Origin: an uncultured Sphingorhabdus sp.
Lineage (GTDB): Bacteria > Pseudomonadota > Alphaproteobacteria > Sphingomonadales > Sphingomonadaceae
Direction: 5' to 3'
NCBI GenBank assembly: GCA_937873665.1
Contig: CALMYW010000212.1
Coordinates: 1 to 7,208 of the forward strand
DNA: 7,208 nucleotides
The position numbers and the translations under genes are program-made. The notes beneath the pieces are model-generated. The model searched no databases. It saw only the letters and a list, made by a program, of their open reading frames with translations, and was not told the DNA's origin. Positions 1-5,698 of the stretch are shown here, piece by piece. Position 1 is the first letter of the stretch. Every line of letters begins with the position of its first letter.

Positions 1-1
1 C

Positions 2-55
2 TACCGCCGCTACCTGGCCGACGTCATCTCCCAGCCCGTGAAGTGGGAGCTCTAG
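2..55 (+). CDS. C-terminal end of an unidentified protein (partial)
   Basis: Only the last 17 codons and the TAG stop are inside the window. The reading frame gives a tail ending ...QPVKWEL. All 17 sense codons end in G or C, which is the bias expected of a resident high-GC actinobacterial gene and is the main reason to call it coding. The fragment is too short to assign a family. The stop lies 94 bp before the preferred start of the GTPase gene. The two could be in one operon, but the AT-rich stretch between them and the change in codon use make a separate unit equally likely. Confidence 0.5.
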   Translation, partial: YRRYLADVISQPVKWEL

Positions 56-89
56 GAACTCGCGCTCGCGTCCGGCCACAGCTCCGAGA

Positions 90-109
90 ACAATAAGTGA
101 TATTTGGTT
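90..109 (+). promoter_or_regulatory. AT-rich patch, possible promoter of the GTPase operon
   Basis: Fifteen of these 20 bases are A or T, in an otherwise GC-rich leader, and the patch lies 41-60 bp before the ATG at 150. It contains TGATAT and GATATT, loose matches to a -10 element, but I see no convincing -35 partner. If transcription starts just after it, the TTG at 108 would have almost no leader, which favours the ATG at 150 as the start. Confidence 0.25.
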
Positions 110-139
110 GCGAAGCTGGCAGAGCGGAGGCCCTTCGTC

Positions 140-144
140 GAGGG
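140..144 (+). promoter_or_regulatory. Ribosome binding site GAGGG that decides the GTPase start
   Basis: GAGGG is followed by a 5-base spacer and the ATG at 150. The other in-frame starts are worse: the TTG at 108 has no purine-rich match at a suitable distance, the ATG at 192 has only a weak distant AGAGAAG, and the ATG at 246 has GGGGA directly against it. Confidence 0.5.
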
Positions 145-149
145 CACTG

Positions 150-1436
150 ATGGAGAACCAGTCGGAACGACGCAAGAGAAGTCCGTCCACGATGTCGATA
201 GGAGTTCCTGGGCAGCCTGTCGGTGCCGTGGGATACCTTCGGGGAATGGCTAAATACCCTCGGGTGCGCGAGCAGAACATCGTCGTGTTCGGCGAGTCCG
301 GATCCGGCAAGACCGTCCTCGCTTCCTCATTTTTCGGCCACACCCAAGAGGGCACTTTCACCAACGATCTCTGGGACCTCGAGGCAGTCCAGGGGGGCCA
401 GAGTCACCGCCTGAACCAGAACTACCTCGGAATGAGAGACGAGGCGACCGCGCCCCTTCAGACCAGGTTCGCTCTCACAACTTACGAATTCACCGTCAAG
501 CTCAAGGGCAACGGTGAAGAGACGGACAAGAAACGTCCCTTCGACCAGGTGCGTCTGGCATGGCACGACTACCCCGGGGATTGGCTGCGCAACGACCCGA
601 GCGGCGACGAAGAAACTAAACGGCGAACCGAAGCCTGGATGACGCTCCTCAAGTCCGACGTGGCGCTGCTCTTGGTAGACGGGCAGATGCTGCTCGACAA
701 CAAGGGCCAGGAAGAACGCTATCTCAAGCCACTGTTCGAGTCTTTTCGACTGAACTTCAAGCGACTCAGGAAAGATCAGCTCACGCAAGACGGCCCAGTG
801 GCTGAGTTCCCGCGGATCTGGATCCTCGCCCTCTCCAAAGCGGACCTCCTTCCCGAATTGGACGTAATCAAATTTCGTGACCTAGTCAACCTCAAGTCTG
901 CAGACGACATTGCACGTCTGCGCGCAAGCATCGCCGATCTCATCGAAGAACCGGAAGCCCTGTCAATCGGTGAGGATTACATGCTCTTGTCTTCAGCGAA
1001 ATTCCGGCACGCCTCCTCGGACGATGACCCTGTAAAGATCGATGTGAGCCAGCGGGTCGGGCTGGACCTGATTCTTCCCCTCGCCTTGATGTTGCCGATG
1101 GAGCGCCGCGTCCAGTGGGAAGAAGAACTGACGATTCCCCAGAAGGTCTTGGATAAGTTGGCTGACGGCGCCGATGTTATCGCTATGGCCCTGACTGATG
1201 AGAGCCTCCCACTGGTATCGGAACTATTACGAAAGGTCACTGACAGAAAGCACGCCAGAGCGGTTTCTCTAGGACTTCCGATCCTCAAAAGAGCAGTTCA
1301 GTCTGCCGGCCCGAAGCTCCGGGAGATGAACGAGAAAGCGCGGGCTAAGAACGATTATCTGCGCGCCACTCTCACCCAGTTCAAGATCGACCTGGAAGAA
1401 GGCATCGCCGACAAGAACCTGTTGGTGCGCAAGTGA
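150..1436 (+). CDS. P-loop GTPase, TRAFAC-like, of an accessory two-gene operon
   Basis: The protein is a cytoplasmic GTPase of about 428 residues; its effector is unknown. Numbering from the longest frame (TTG at 108), the G1/Walker A motif is GESGSGKT at 62-69, after a hydrophobic strand. The G3 motif is DYPG at 154-157, inside WHDYPGDW. The strand LKSDVALLLVDG (181-192) resembles the G-domain strand leading out of the switch region. The G4 motif is the variant SKAD at 243-246, and a G5-like SSAK is at 295-298. About 110 mostly helical residues follow, with no recognised domain and no membrane segment. The overall plan recalls the DO-GTPase/TRAFAC GTPases described from comparative genomics of bacterial conflict systems; that family placement is from memory and tentative. 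The start is set by GAGGG before ATG 150; ATG 192 and ATG 246 remain possible and all keep the G domain whole. The gene has a TTA codon at 1227-1229 and low GC (48% in bases 841-900), signs of transfer. The next gene overlaps it by 4 bp. Confidence 0.8.
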   Translation: MENQSERRKRSPSTMSIGVPGQPVGAVGYLRGMAKYPRVREQNIVVFGESGSGKTVLASSFFGHTQEGTFTNDLWDLEAVQGGQSHRLNQNYLGMRDEATAPLQTRFALTTYEFTVKLKGNGEETDKKRPFDQVRLAWHDYPGDWLRNDPSGDEETKRRTEAWMTLLKSDVALLLVDGQMLLDNKGQEERYLKPLFESFRLNFKRLRKDQLTQDGPVAEFPRIWILALSKADLLPELDVIKFRDLVNLKSADDIARLRASIADLIEEPEALSIGEDYMLLSSAKFRHASSDDDPVKIDVSQRVGLDLILPLALMLPMERRVQWEEELTIPQKVLDKLADGADVIAMALTDESLPLVSELLRKVTDRKHARAVSLGLPILKRAVQSAGPKLREMNEKARAKNDYLRATLTQFKIDLEEGIADKNLLVRK

Positions 1437-1813
1437 GCGACAGCGCCTCCTCTCGGCCCCTAATCATCTGGGCCACTCGCGGACGCCACTGGGGCTTCAA
1501 GTTCCTGCTCGATGCCGGGCTCAAAGAACCACTGCATACCTACGACCATCTGTTCGCAGGTGTCAGCGAGACAGCAACTGCTTTCCACCGCGAGGGCACT
1601 ACAGCCGTCTTCCGTTTCCCCGACCCCGAAGGTCGCCGAGACACCGCCCGCCGAGTGATCCCGCATGAGTTCATTGTCTTTAACGACGCCACCGCAGTGA
1701 TCGACTCCGCCGAAGCAGGCCAACGCCTGATTTGGCCACTCGTGGCTGAGAGCTACTCACGGATCTGGGAGACCACAGAGGCGCCGACCCGAGAAGACGT
1801 CATGGGCAGCTGA
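1433..1813 (+). CDS. Small protein of unknown function, coupled to the GTPase
   Basis: This 126-residue protein starts at a GTG that overlaps the GTPase stop in the sequence GTGA, and it has no clear ribosome binding site of its own, so it is probably made by translational coupling. I do not recognise the family. It looks like a compact soluble alpha/beta domain with no signal peptide or membrane helix. Likely conserved points are WATRGRHWGF at 13-22, RFPDPEGRR at 61-69, the strand VIPHEFIVF at 75-83 and a tryptophan-bearing C-terminal helix (IWPLVAESYSRIW, 100-112). The strict coupling suggests equal production with the GTPase and a role as its partner, regulator or effector; this is inference from arrangement only. 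It ends 35 bp before the stop of the convergent lipoprotein gene. Confidence 0.7.
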   Translation: MSDSASSRPLIIWATRGRHWGFKFLLDAGLKEPLHTYDHLFAGVSETATAFHREGTTAVFRFPDPEGRRDTARRVIPHEFIVFNDATAVIDSAEAGQRLIWPLVAESYSRIWETTEAPTREDVMGS

Positions 1814-1848
1814 GAATGCCGGGTTCGCCGCCACTTGCTCCGCGTGCG

Positions 1849-2433
1849 CTAGTTCGGGTCCATGGTCGGGTTGCCGTTCTCGTCGAGGTAACGCGGCGAG
1901 GTTTCGCCCGTTTCTTTGTCGAACCAGATCGGATTGCCGTTCTCGTCGTAGTAACCACACGTGGCTGCAGGCCCGACGCACCCGTCGGCCCGCGGCGGGT
2001 CGGTGAACGGGGCGGAGTCCGGCGCGGAAAGCGGCGGCGCGCAGTTCACGGTATCGGTGACGATGGATCCATCCGACATCATCGCCGCGTTGCGCTCCCA
2101 GCATTGAATGAACTGCGGCGGGCCGTAGGGATCGAAGTCCTCCGGCCGTATGTAGGGCGGGCGCGTCGGCGCTGACGCTGCCGCCGACGCGGGCGCGGGC
2201 GCGGGCGCTATAGCTGGTGTCTCGCTGGTGGTGGGGGCCGCACTCTCGGTTTCCGCAGTGGATGTGCTCGGCGTACTGCTGGTCACTGTCGAGGTCGTGG
2301 CGCTGGTGGCAGCGCTCGTGCTGGTGCTGGTCGTCAGCGATTCGGTTTCGACAGGGTCGCCGCCGTCGGATCCGCAGCCGGAGACACCGAGCGCGATAGT
2401 CGCGGCTGCTGCGGCAGTAATGGCCAGCCTCAT
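1849..2433 (-). CDS. Secreted lipoprotein with Ser/Thr linker, unknown function
   Basis: The 194-residue product has a signal peptide (MRLAITAAAAATIALGVSGC) ending in the lipobox VSGC. Cys20 is the predicted lipidation site, so the protein should be anchored on the outer face of the cytoplasmic membrane. Residues about 31-70 are a Ser/Thr-rich linker and 71-92 an Ala/Pro-rich stretch, which probably hold the C-terminal part away from the membrane through the cell wall. The C-terminal ~100 residues contain four further cysteines (111, 131, 152, 159), enough for two disulfides, and two copies of DENGNP (163-168 and 184-189). I do not recognise the C-terminal domain. The start is well supported by AAGGAGGA five bases or so upstream. 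It lies downstream of the M20 gene on the same strand, 137 bp away, and probably has its own promoter. No TTA codon is seen. Confidence 0.85.
   Translation of the reverse strand: MRLAITAAAAATIALGVSGCGSDGGDPVETESLTTSTSTSAATSATTSTVTSSTPSTSTAETESAAPTTSETPAIAPAPAPASAAASAPTRPPYIRPEDFDPYGPPQFIQCWERNAAMMSDGSIVTDTVNCAPPLSAPDSAPFTDPPRADGCVGPAATCGYYDENGNPIWFDKETGETSPRYLDENGNPTMDPN
1871..1948 (-). repeat. Imperfect 63-bp-period repeat in the lipoprotein C-terminus
   Basis: Fifteen bases, ttgccgttctcgtcg, occur identically at 1871-1885 and 1934-1948, 63 bp (21 codons) apart. They encode DENGNP twice, each time preceded by an aromatic-containing pair (YY and YL) and followed four residues later by Asp. 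The bases between the copies differ, so this is a two-unit protein repeat and not a recent exact tandem duplication. Confidence 0.6.
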
Positions 2434-2437
2434 CCGC

Positions 2438-2445
2438 TCCTCCTT
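2438..2445 (-). promoter_or_regulatory. Ribosome binding site of the lipoprotein gene
   Basis: On the minus strand AAGGAGGA is followed by GCGG and the ATG at 2433. This near-perfect Shine-Dalgarno match at good spacing fixes the lipoprotein start. Confidence 0.75.
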
Positions 2446-2463
2446 CCCCTGAGGACGAACGGA

Positions 2464-2469
2464 AGTTTA
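2464..2469 (-). promoter_or_regulatory. Possible -10 element of the lipoprotein gene
   Basis: The minus strand reads TAAACT here, four of six matches to TATAAT. It would place the transcription start about 24 bases before the ATG at 2433, leaving room for the ribosome binding site. No good -35 hexamer is visible at the expected distance, which is common in actinobacterial promoters. Confidence 0.3.
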
Positions 2470-2530
2470 CGCTGTGCGCGCATTAGCGTGAGTCATATGG
2501 TCACATTGGTCAGTTCCGCCACCGTGGTGA

Positions 2531-2546
2531 CCGCGGCGCCACGCGG
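2531..2546 (-). terminator. Short GC hairpin after the M20 gene, possible terminator
   Basis: CCGCG at 2531-2535 pairs with CGCGG at 2542-2546 around a 6-base loop, 24 bp past the M20 stop. There is no T tract after it on the minus strand, so it could be a U-less actinobacterial terminator or chance pairing in GC-rich DNA. Confidence 0.25.
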
Positions 2547-2570
2547 CAAGCGGGGCCTCGTCGTCGTTCT

Positions 2571-3866
2571 CTATTCCGACCGGCGCTCCGCGCCTAGGTA
2601 GGCCAGCGCCGCCACCACCTGGGCGCGGGTCGCCGTGAGCAGGGTCGGCTCCTCCAACGGCGCGAAGTGCGGCGAATGGTTGGCCGGGATCTCCTGAGTC
2701 ACTACGCCGCGCGAGACCGCATCCCAATAGCGGGCCGGGTCGACAGAACCCATGGTCCAGTACGTGTACGGCACCCCGAACGCGTCCGGAATCAGCGAGA
2801 AATCCTCCGACGCCGTGACCCGGCTGGCCTCGTACACCGCGCGCGGCCCGAAGTGCTCGACGAACGCCTCGGTGACCGTGTCCGTGACCGCCGGATCATT
2901 GCTGGTGAGCGGGTACTGGTCGTAGTAGTGGAACTCCGGGTCGGCCGGGGCTCCGGCACCCGCGCACTCGGCGCGAACGATCCGCTCGATCGCCGCGATG
3001 ACCTGCTCGCGCACCGTCAGATCGTAGGTGCGGATGTTGAGCAGCAATTCCGCCGAGGCCGGGATGATGTTGGCCTTCGCGCCCGCGGTGAGCGAGCCGA
3101 CCGTCACGACCGCGAACGTCCCCGGCTCCACCTCGCGCGAGACGATGGTCTGCAGGCGCAGGACGATCGACGACGCCAGGACGACCGGGTCCACCGCCGT
3201 GTGCGGCATCGAGCCGTGAGCGCCCCGTCCGTGGATGGTGATCTTGAGCGAGTCGCCAGCCGAGAGCACCGGGCCCGTCACCGTACCGATCGTGCCGGCC
3301 GCCGCAGGCATCACATGCTGACTCAGCGCCACGTCCGGCCGCGGGACCCGCTCAAGCAGGCCGCCATCGATCATCGCCCGGGCGCCGTCGGCCGTCTCCT
3401 CCCCCGGCTGGAACACCGCGATGTAGGTGCCCGACCAGGCGTCTCGGTGCTCGGCCAGGATGCGGGTGGCCCCCAGCAGCGCCGCCGCGTGCGCATCGTG
3501 GCCGCACGCATGCATGACGCCCGGTGTCTGGGAGGCATACTCCAGTCCCGTGTCCTCCTGGATCGGCAGTGCGTCGATGTCGGCGCGTGCGAGGACGGTG
3601 GGGCCTTCGGCAGGTGGGGCGTCGGCGGCGGCGGGTCTCGTGCCGGCGGGGCCCGGGTTGCTGATGACCGACACGACGCCCGTCCCGCCGATGCGCTGGG
3701 ACTCCAGGCCCAGCGCAGTGAGCTCCTGCTCGATCCGGTCCGCCGTCGCGTGCTCGGCCATGCTGAGCTCCGGGTGGCGGTGGAAGTGGCGGTAGAGGTC
3801 GCGAAGCCACGGAAGGTGGGTCGAGACGGCAGACTCGAGGGTGGCGGGACTTGCGATGGTGGGCAT
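2571..3866 (-). CDS. M20 family metallo-amidohydrolase (M20D-like)
   Basis: The 431-residue product belongs to the M20D amidohydrolases (hippurate hydrolase / IAA-amino-acid hydrolase / aminoacylase type), two-metal cytoplasmic enzymes that cleave N-acyl amino acids; the substrate cannot be read from sequence. Motifs in order: HRHPELS at 29-35; DIDALP at 96-101; ACGHDAH at 120-126, giving metal ligands Cys121 and His123; PGEE at 154-157, with the catalytic/metal Glu pair; SQH at 182-184; the dimerisation lid domain with GRGAHGSMPH at 213-222; SEDFS at 353-357; and NHSPHF at 396-401, supplying the last His ligand. Length is normal for the family. The frame stays open for 164 codons upstream, but the start is the ATG at 3866 because the family N-terminus begins there and GGAGGAAGG lies 8 bases before it. 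A Pro/Ala-rich insert at about 70-89 is unusual. GC is high (70% in bases 3241-3300), with no TTA codon, so it is a resident gene. Confidence 0.93.
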   Translation of the reverse strand: MPTIASPATLESAVSTHLPWLRDLYRHFHRHPELSMAEHATADRIEQELTALGLESQRIGGTGVVSVISNPGPAGTRPAAADAPPAEGPTVLARADIDALPIQEDTGLEYASQTPGVMHACGHDAHAAALLGATRILAEHRDAWSGTYIAVFQPGEETADGARAMIDGGLLERVPRPDVALSQHVMPAAAGTIGTVTGPVLSAGDSLKITIHGRGAHGSMPHTAVDPVVLASSIVLRLQTIVSREVEPGTFAVVTVGSLTAGAKANIIPASAELLLNIRTYDLTVREQVIAAIERIVRAECAGAGAPADPEFHYYDQYPLTSNDPAVTDTVTEAFVEHFGPRAVYEASRVTASEDFSLIPDAFGVPYTYWTMGSVDPARYWDAVSRGVVTQEIPANHSPHFAPLEEPTLLTATRAQVVAALAYLGAERRSE

Positions 3867-3874
3867 GACTACCA

Positions 3875-3883
3875 CCTTCCTCC
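3875..3883 (-). promoter_or_regulatory. Ribosome binding site that decides the M20 start
   Basis: Minus-strand GGAGGAAGG followed by an 8-base spacer precedes the ATG at 3866. It shows that the open frame further upstream, which overlaps the divergent PH-domain gene, is not part of the protein. Confidence 0.7.
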
Positions 3884-3998
3884 ACTTCTCTCGATCGAGT
3901 CCTCCGAAATGCGTCTCGAGCGCCCCTGTTCGGTGACTACTATCGCGAGCAGATCCAATGACTGTGCACGACGCTAACTTGAATAGTTCGGAGCTGTC

Positions 3999-4376
3999 TT
4001 GACCTCTGCTGTCGCCAATATCGCCGCCTGGACGTTCGTCGCAGAGTGCCCGATTCCCGACGATATCGGGCCTCTGCTCGTTCAGGGTGAGCAGCCGATC
4101 GCTGCGTACAAGACATTCCGCGACTCGGCGATCTTCACCACCAAGCGCCTCATCGTGCGGGACGCGCAGGGACTGACAGGTAAGAAGGTCGAGATCTACT
4201 CTCTGCCTTATAGCGCGATCAACATGTGGTCGTCTGAGAACGCGGGGAGGATGCTCGACTTCAACTCCGAGCTCGAACTGTGGACACGAGCCGGCCACAT
4301 CAAGATCAACCTGAACCGGGGAGTCGACATCCGAAAGCTCGACCACCTCATCGCGCATGTCGTCCTGAACGGGTGA
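3999..4376 (+). CDS. Small bacterial PH-domain protein (PF08000-like)
   Basis: The 125-residue protein matches the single-domain bacterial pleckstrin-homology family as I know it: GE at 30-31; the strand pair FTTKRLIVRDAQGLTGKK at 46-63; IYSLPYSAI at 66-74; E80 and G83 (SENAG); a beta hairpin DFNSELELWT at 87-96; IKINL at 101-105; and a closing helix LDHLIAHVV at 114-122. It has no signal peptide or membrane helix. The biochemical role of the family is largely unknown. The only in-frame start after the upstream stop (TAG at 3984-3986) that keeps the whole domain is TTG at 3999, with GGAG at 3990-3993, five bases away. GC is moderate (57% in bases 4201-4260). The nuclease-fold gene follows after 40 bp with no visible terminator, so the two are probably cotranscribed. 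The upstream neighbour M20 is divergent across 132 bp, in which I see no strong promoter for either gene. Confidence 0.85.
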   Translation: MTSAVANIAAWTFVAECPIPDDIGPLLVQGEQPIAAYKTFRDSAIFTTKRLIVRDAQGLTGKKVEIYSLPYSAINMWSSENAGRMLDFNSELELWTRAGHIKINLNRGVDIRKLDHLIAHVVLNG

Positions 4377-4416
4377 CGGCTATCGCTCTCGCTCGCGGGG
4401 CCAAGTCAGGCAGCCA

Positions 4417-5604
4417 GTGAATCGCAAGATCAAAGGCAACAGGGCGGACGTGGACGACGAATGGGAAACAGCGTTCAGACGGATGGCCGAGCTGACCCAC
4501 CAGCAAAAGAATGACCGGACGTGGCGCTCAGGTCATCGGACCCTGATGCGCGAACTCGGGCTACATCATCGCGAGGTCTACATGTGCCGTGGATTGGCGT
4601 GGCTGTTGACGCCAGACGGTTGGCATGGGCTGGGCTCCGAGTATCTCTCTGCTTTTCTCGAGTTGCTCGCCGTGTCAGTCGAGGGCGCGGAGCATGCCTC
4701 CGTCACCACAGAGGAAACTCGCGGTAATACCCGCGCGGACATTGTTGTGCGGACTGCAGCGGCGACGGTGTTGATCGAAGCGAAAATCTCGGCCCCGGAG
4801 GGCGCAAGACAAGCAGACCGACTTGCCGAGGGGTGGAGCGCCCAGGGCCCATCGTTGGTCTTCTTGACCTCGGACGGAGGCGTCCCGGTCACAGCCGTGG
4901 GTAGTGTCGACCAGTGGGCAACGCTGCGGTGGGAGGACCTGGGGGCAATTGGCCGGGTTCTCATGGATCGCATCGGTCCGGAGACCATCGCCCCGGGGGC
5001 TCGAGACCTTATCGAAACGCTCGAGATGAGCGGAGGAGGGCCAGAGACAGTGGACGACTCCAAGTTGGAGTTCTACTTGAATCATCGGGAGCAGATTCTG
5101 GAATGGTCTGACTTGCATGGTCAGGCGGTTCACCAGCTATCCGCGTCATTGCGCAAGTATCTTGAGCCAGTTCAAGTGCGTCCTTCCGAGCGATTCAGTG
5201 TCTGGGAGTCATTGGAGAGCAGCATCCCCCTTATGCAGTTGAAGGTGCCGGGTCCTGACGGGTCTATCGGAGGGTTCCTAGAACTCCAGTGGCGCCCGAG
5301 CGACCTGCTTCGCCCGGGGCTGAAGTTCGAATGGCCACAGTTGATCATCTGCAGTCATCCTGACGCCGGAGCCAAGTGCCGACACGAGGTGCAGCTGGCC
5401 ACTCAGGCAACGGCTACTTCTCGAGGCATGGCGCTCGAACTCAACCGGTGGTGGATCTGGCGAGCTTCTTTGGCACCCGAAAAATCGATAACTGACCTCG
5501 ACGAGTACGCCCGGGACTGCGTCAGGCATCTGTTAGAGCTTTGGGAAACCGTCGGACCTGCCATTGCGGAGGCTCACACGAGGCTGGCAACTACTCCTCG
5601 CTAA
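4417..5604 (+). CDS. PD-(D/E)XK nuclease-superfamily protein
   Basis: The 395-residue protein has the restriction-endonuclease fold motif in its N-terminal half: Asp108 in RADIVV, then the strand VLIEAKI with Glu121 and Lys123, then Gln132 in a following helix, a D...ExK...Q pattern. Just before it, EVYMCRGLAWLL (53-64), the Pro-Asp-Gly-Trp-His-Gly-Leu-Gly segment after it and FLELL (80-84) fit the helical lead-in of the PDDEXK_4 (PF14281) family. The active-site residues are intact, so it may cut nucleic acid, but the target is unknown. Residues about 215-395 form a second region I do not recognise, rich in Trp (for example RWWIWRASL at 344-352). No methyltransferase or helicase gene is adjacent, so an ordinary restriction system is not supported. 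The start is GTG 4417 with a weak ribosome site; GTG 4450 and ATG 4483 are alternatives. A TTA codon lies at 5533-5535 and GC is 53% in bases 5101-5160. It is probably cotranscribed with the PH-domain gene and converges on Ku. Confidence 0.85.
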   Translation: MNRKIKGNRADVDDEWETAFRRMAELTHQQKNDRTWRSGHRTLMRELGLHHREVYMCRGLAWLLTPDGWHGLGSEYLSAFLELLAVSVEGAEHASVTTEETRGNTRADIVVRTAAATVLIEAKISAPEGARQADRLAEGWSAQGPSLVFLTSDGGVPVTAVGSVDQWATLRWEDLGAIGRVLMDRIGPETIAPGARDLIETLEMSGGGPETVDDSKLEFYLNHREQILEWSDLHGQAVHQLSASLRKYLEPVQVRPSERFSVWESLESSIPLMQLKVPGPDGSIGGFLELQWRPSDLLRPGLKFEWPQLIICSHPDAGAKCRHEVQLATQATATSRGMALELNRWWIWRASLAPEKSITDLDEYARDCVRHLLELWETVGPAIAEAHTRLATTPR

Positions 5605-5670
5605 CGGCCCCAGCACGGGCTTCGGTCTGCTTCCCACGAGGCGTCGAGGTCCATCGACACGAAGGCCGCA

Positions 5671-5698
5671 CTGAGGCGGTCGCTGCGCGCCGACTCAG
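5671..5698. terminator. Hairpin between convergent nuclease and Ku genes, possible bidirectional terminator
   Basis: CTGAG at 5671-5675 pairs with CTCAG at 5694-5698. After one G-A mismatch, CGG (5677-5679) pairs with CCG (5690-5692), followed by one T-G wobble, leaving an 8-base loop. The structure sits 67 bp past the nuclease stop and its right arm covers the Ku stop codon (5695-5697). There is no T tract on either side. Confidence 0.3.

Noticed and set aside
108..149. TTG start at 108 for the GTPase
   Set aside because: It has no ribosome binding site and abuts the AT-rich possible promoter; the ATG at 150 has GAGGG at good spacing. Not fully excluded.
1814..1848. Terminator between the GTPase operon and the lipoprotein gene
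   Set aside because: Only a 4-bp GGCA/TGCC pairing is seen, with no T tract; not enough to call.
2667..3977. Long plus-strand frame of 436 codons across the M20 gene
   Set aside because: It is antisense to a clear M20 enzyme; its product is Arg/His/Asp-rich low-complexity text typical of shadow frames in GC-rich DNA.
3867..4358. Upstream extension of the M20 reading frame (164 more codons on the minus strand)
   Set aside because: The family N-terminus and a strong ribosome binding site place the start at 3866, and the extension lies antisense to the PH-domain gene.
4417..5604. Classical restriction-modification system
   Set aside because: The nuclease fold is present but no DNA methyltransferase or specificity gene is in the window.
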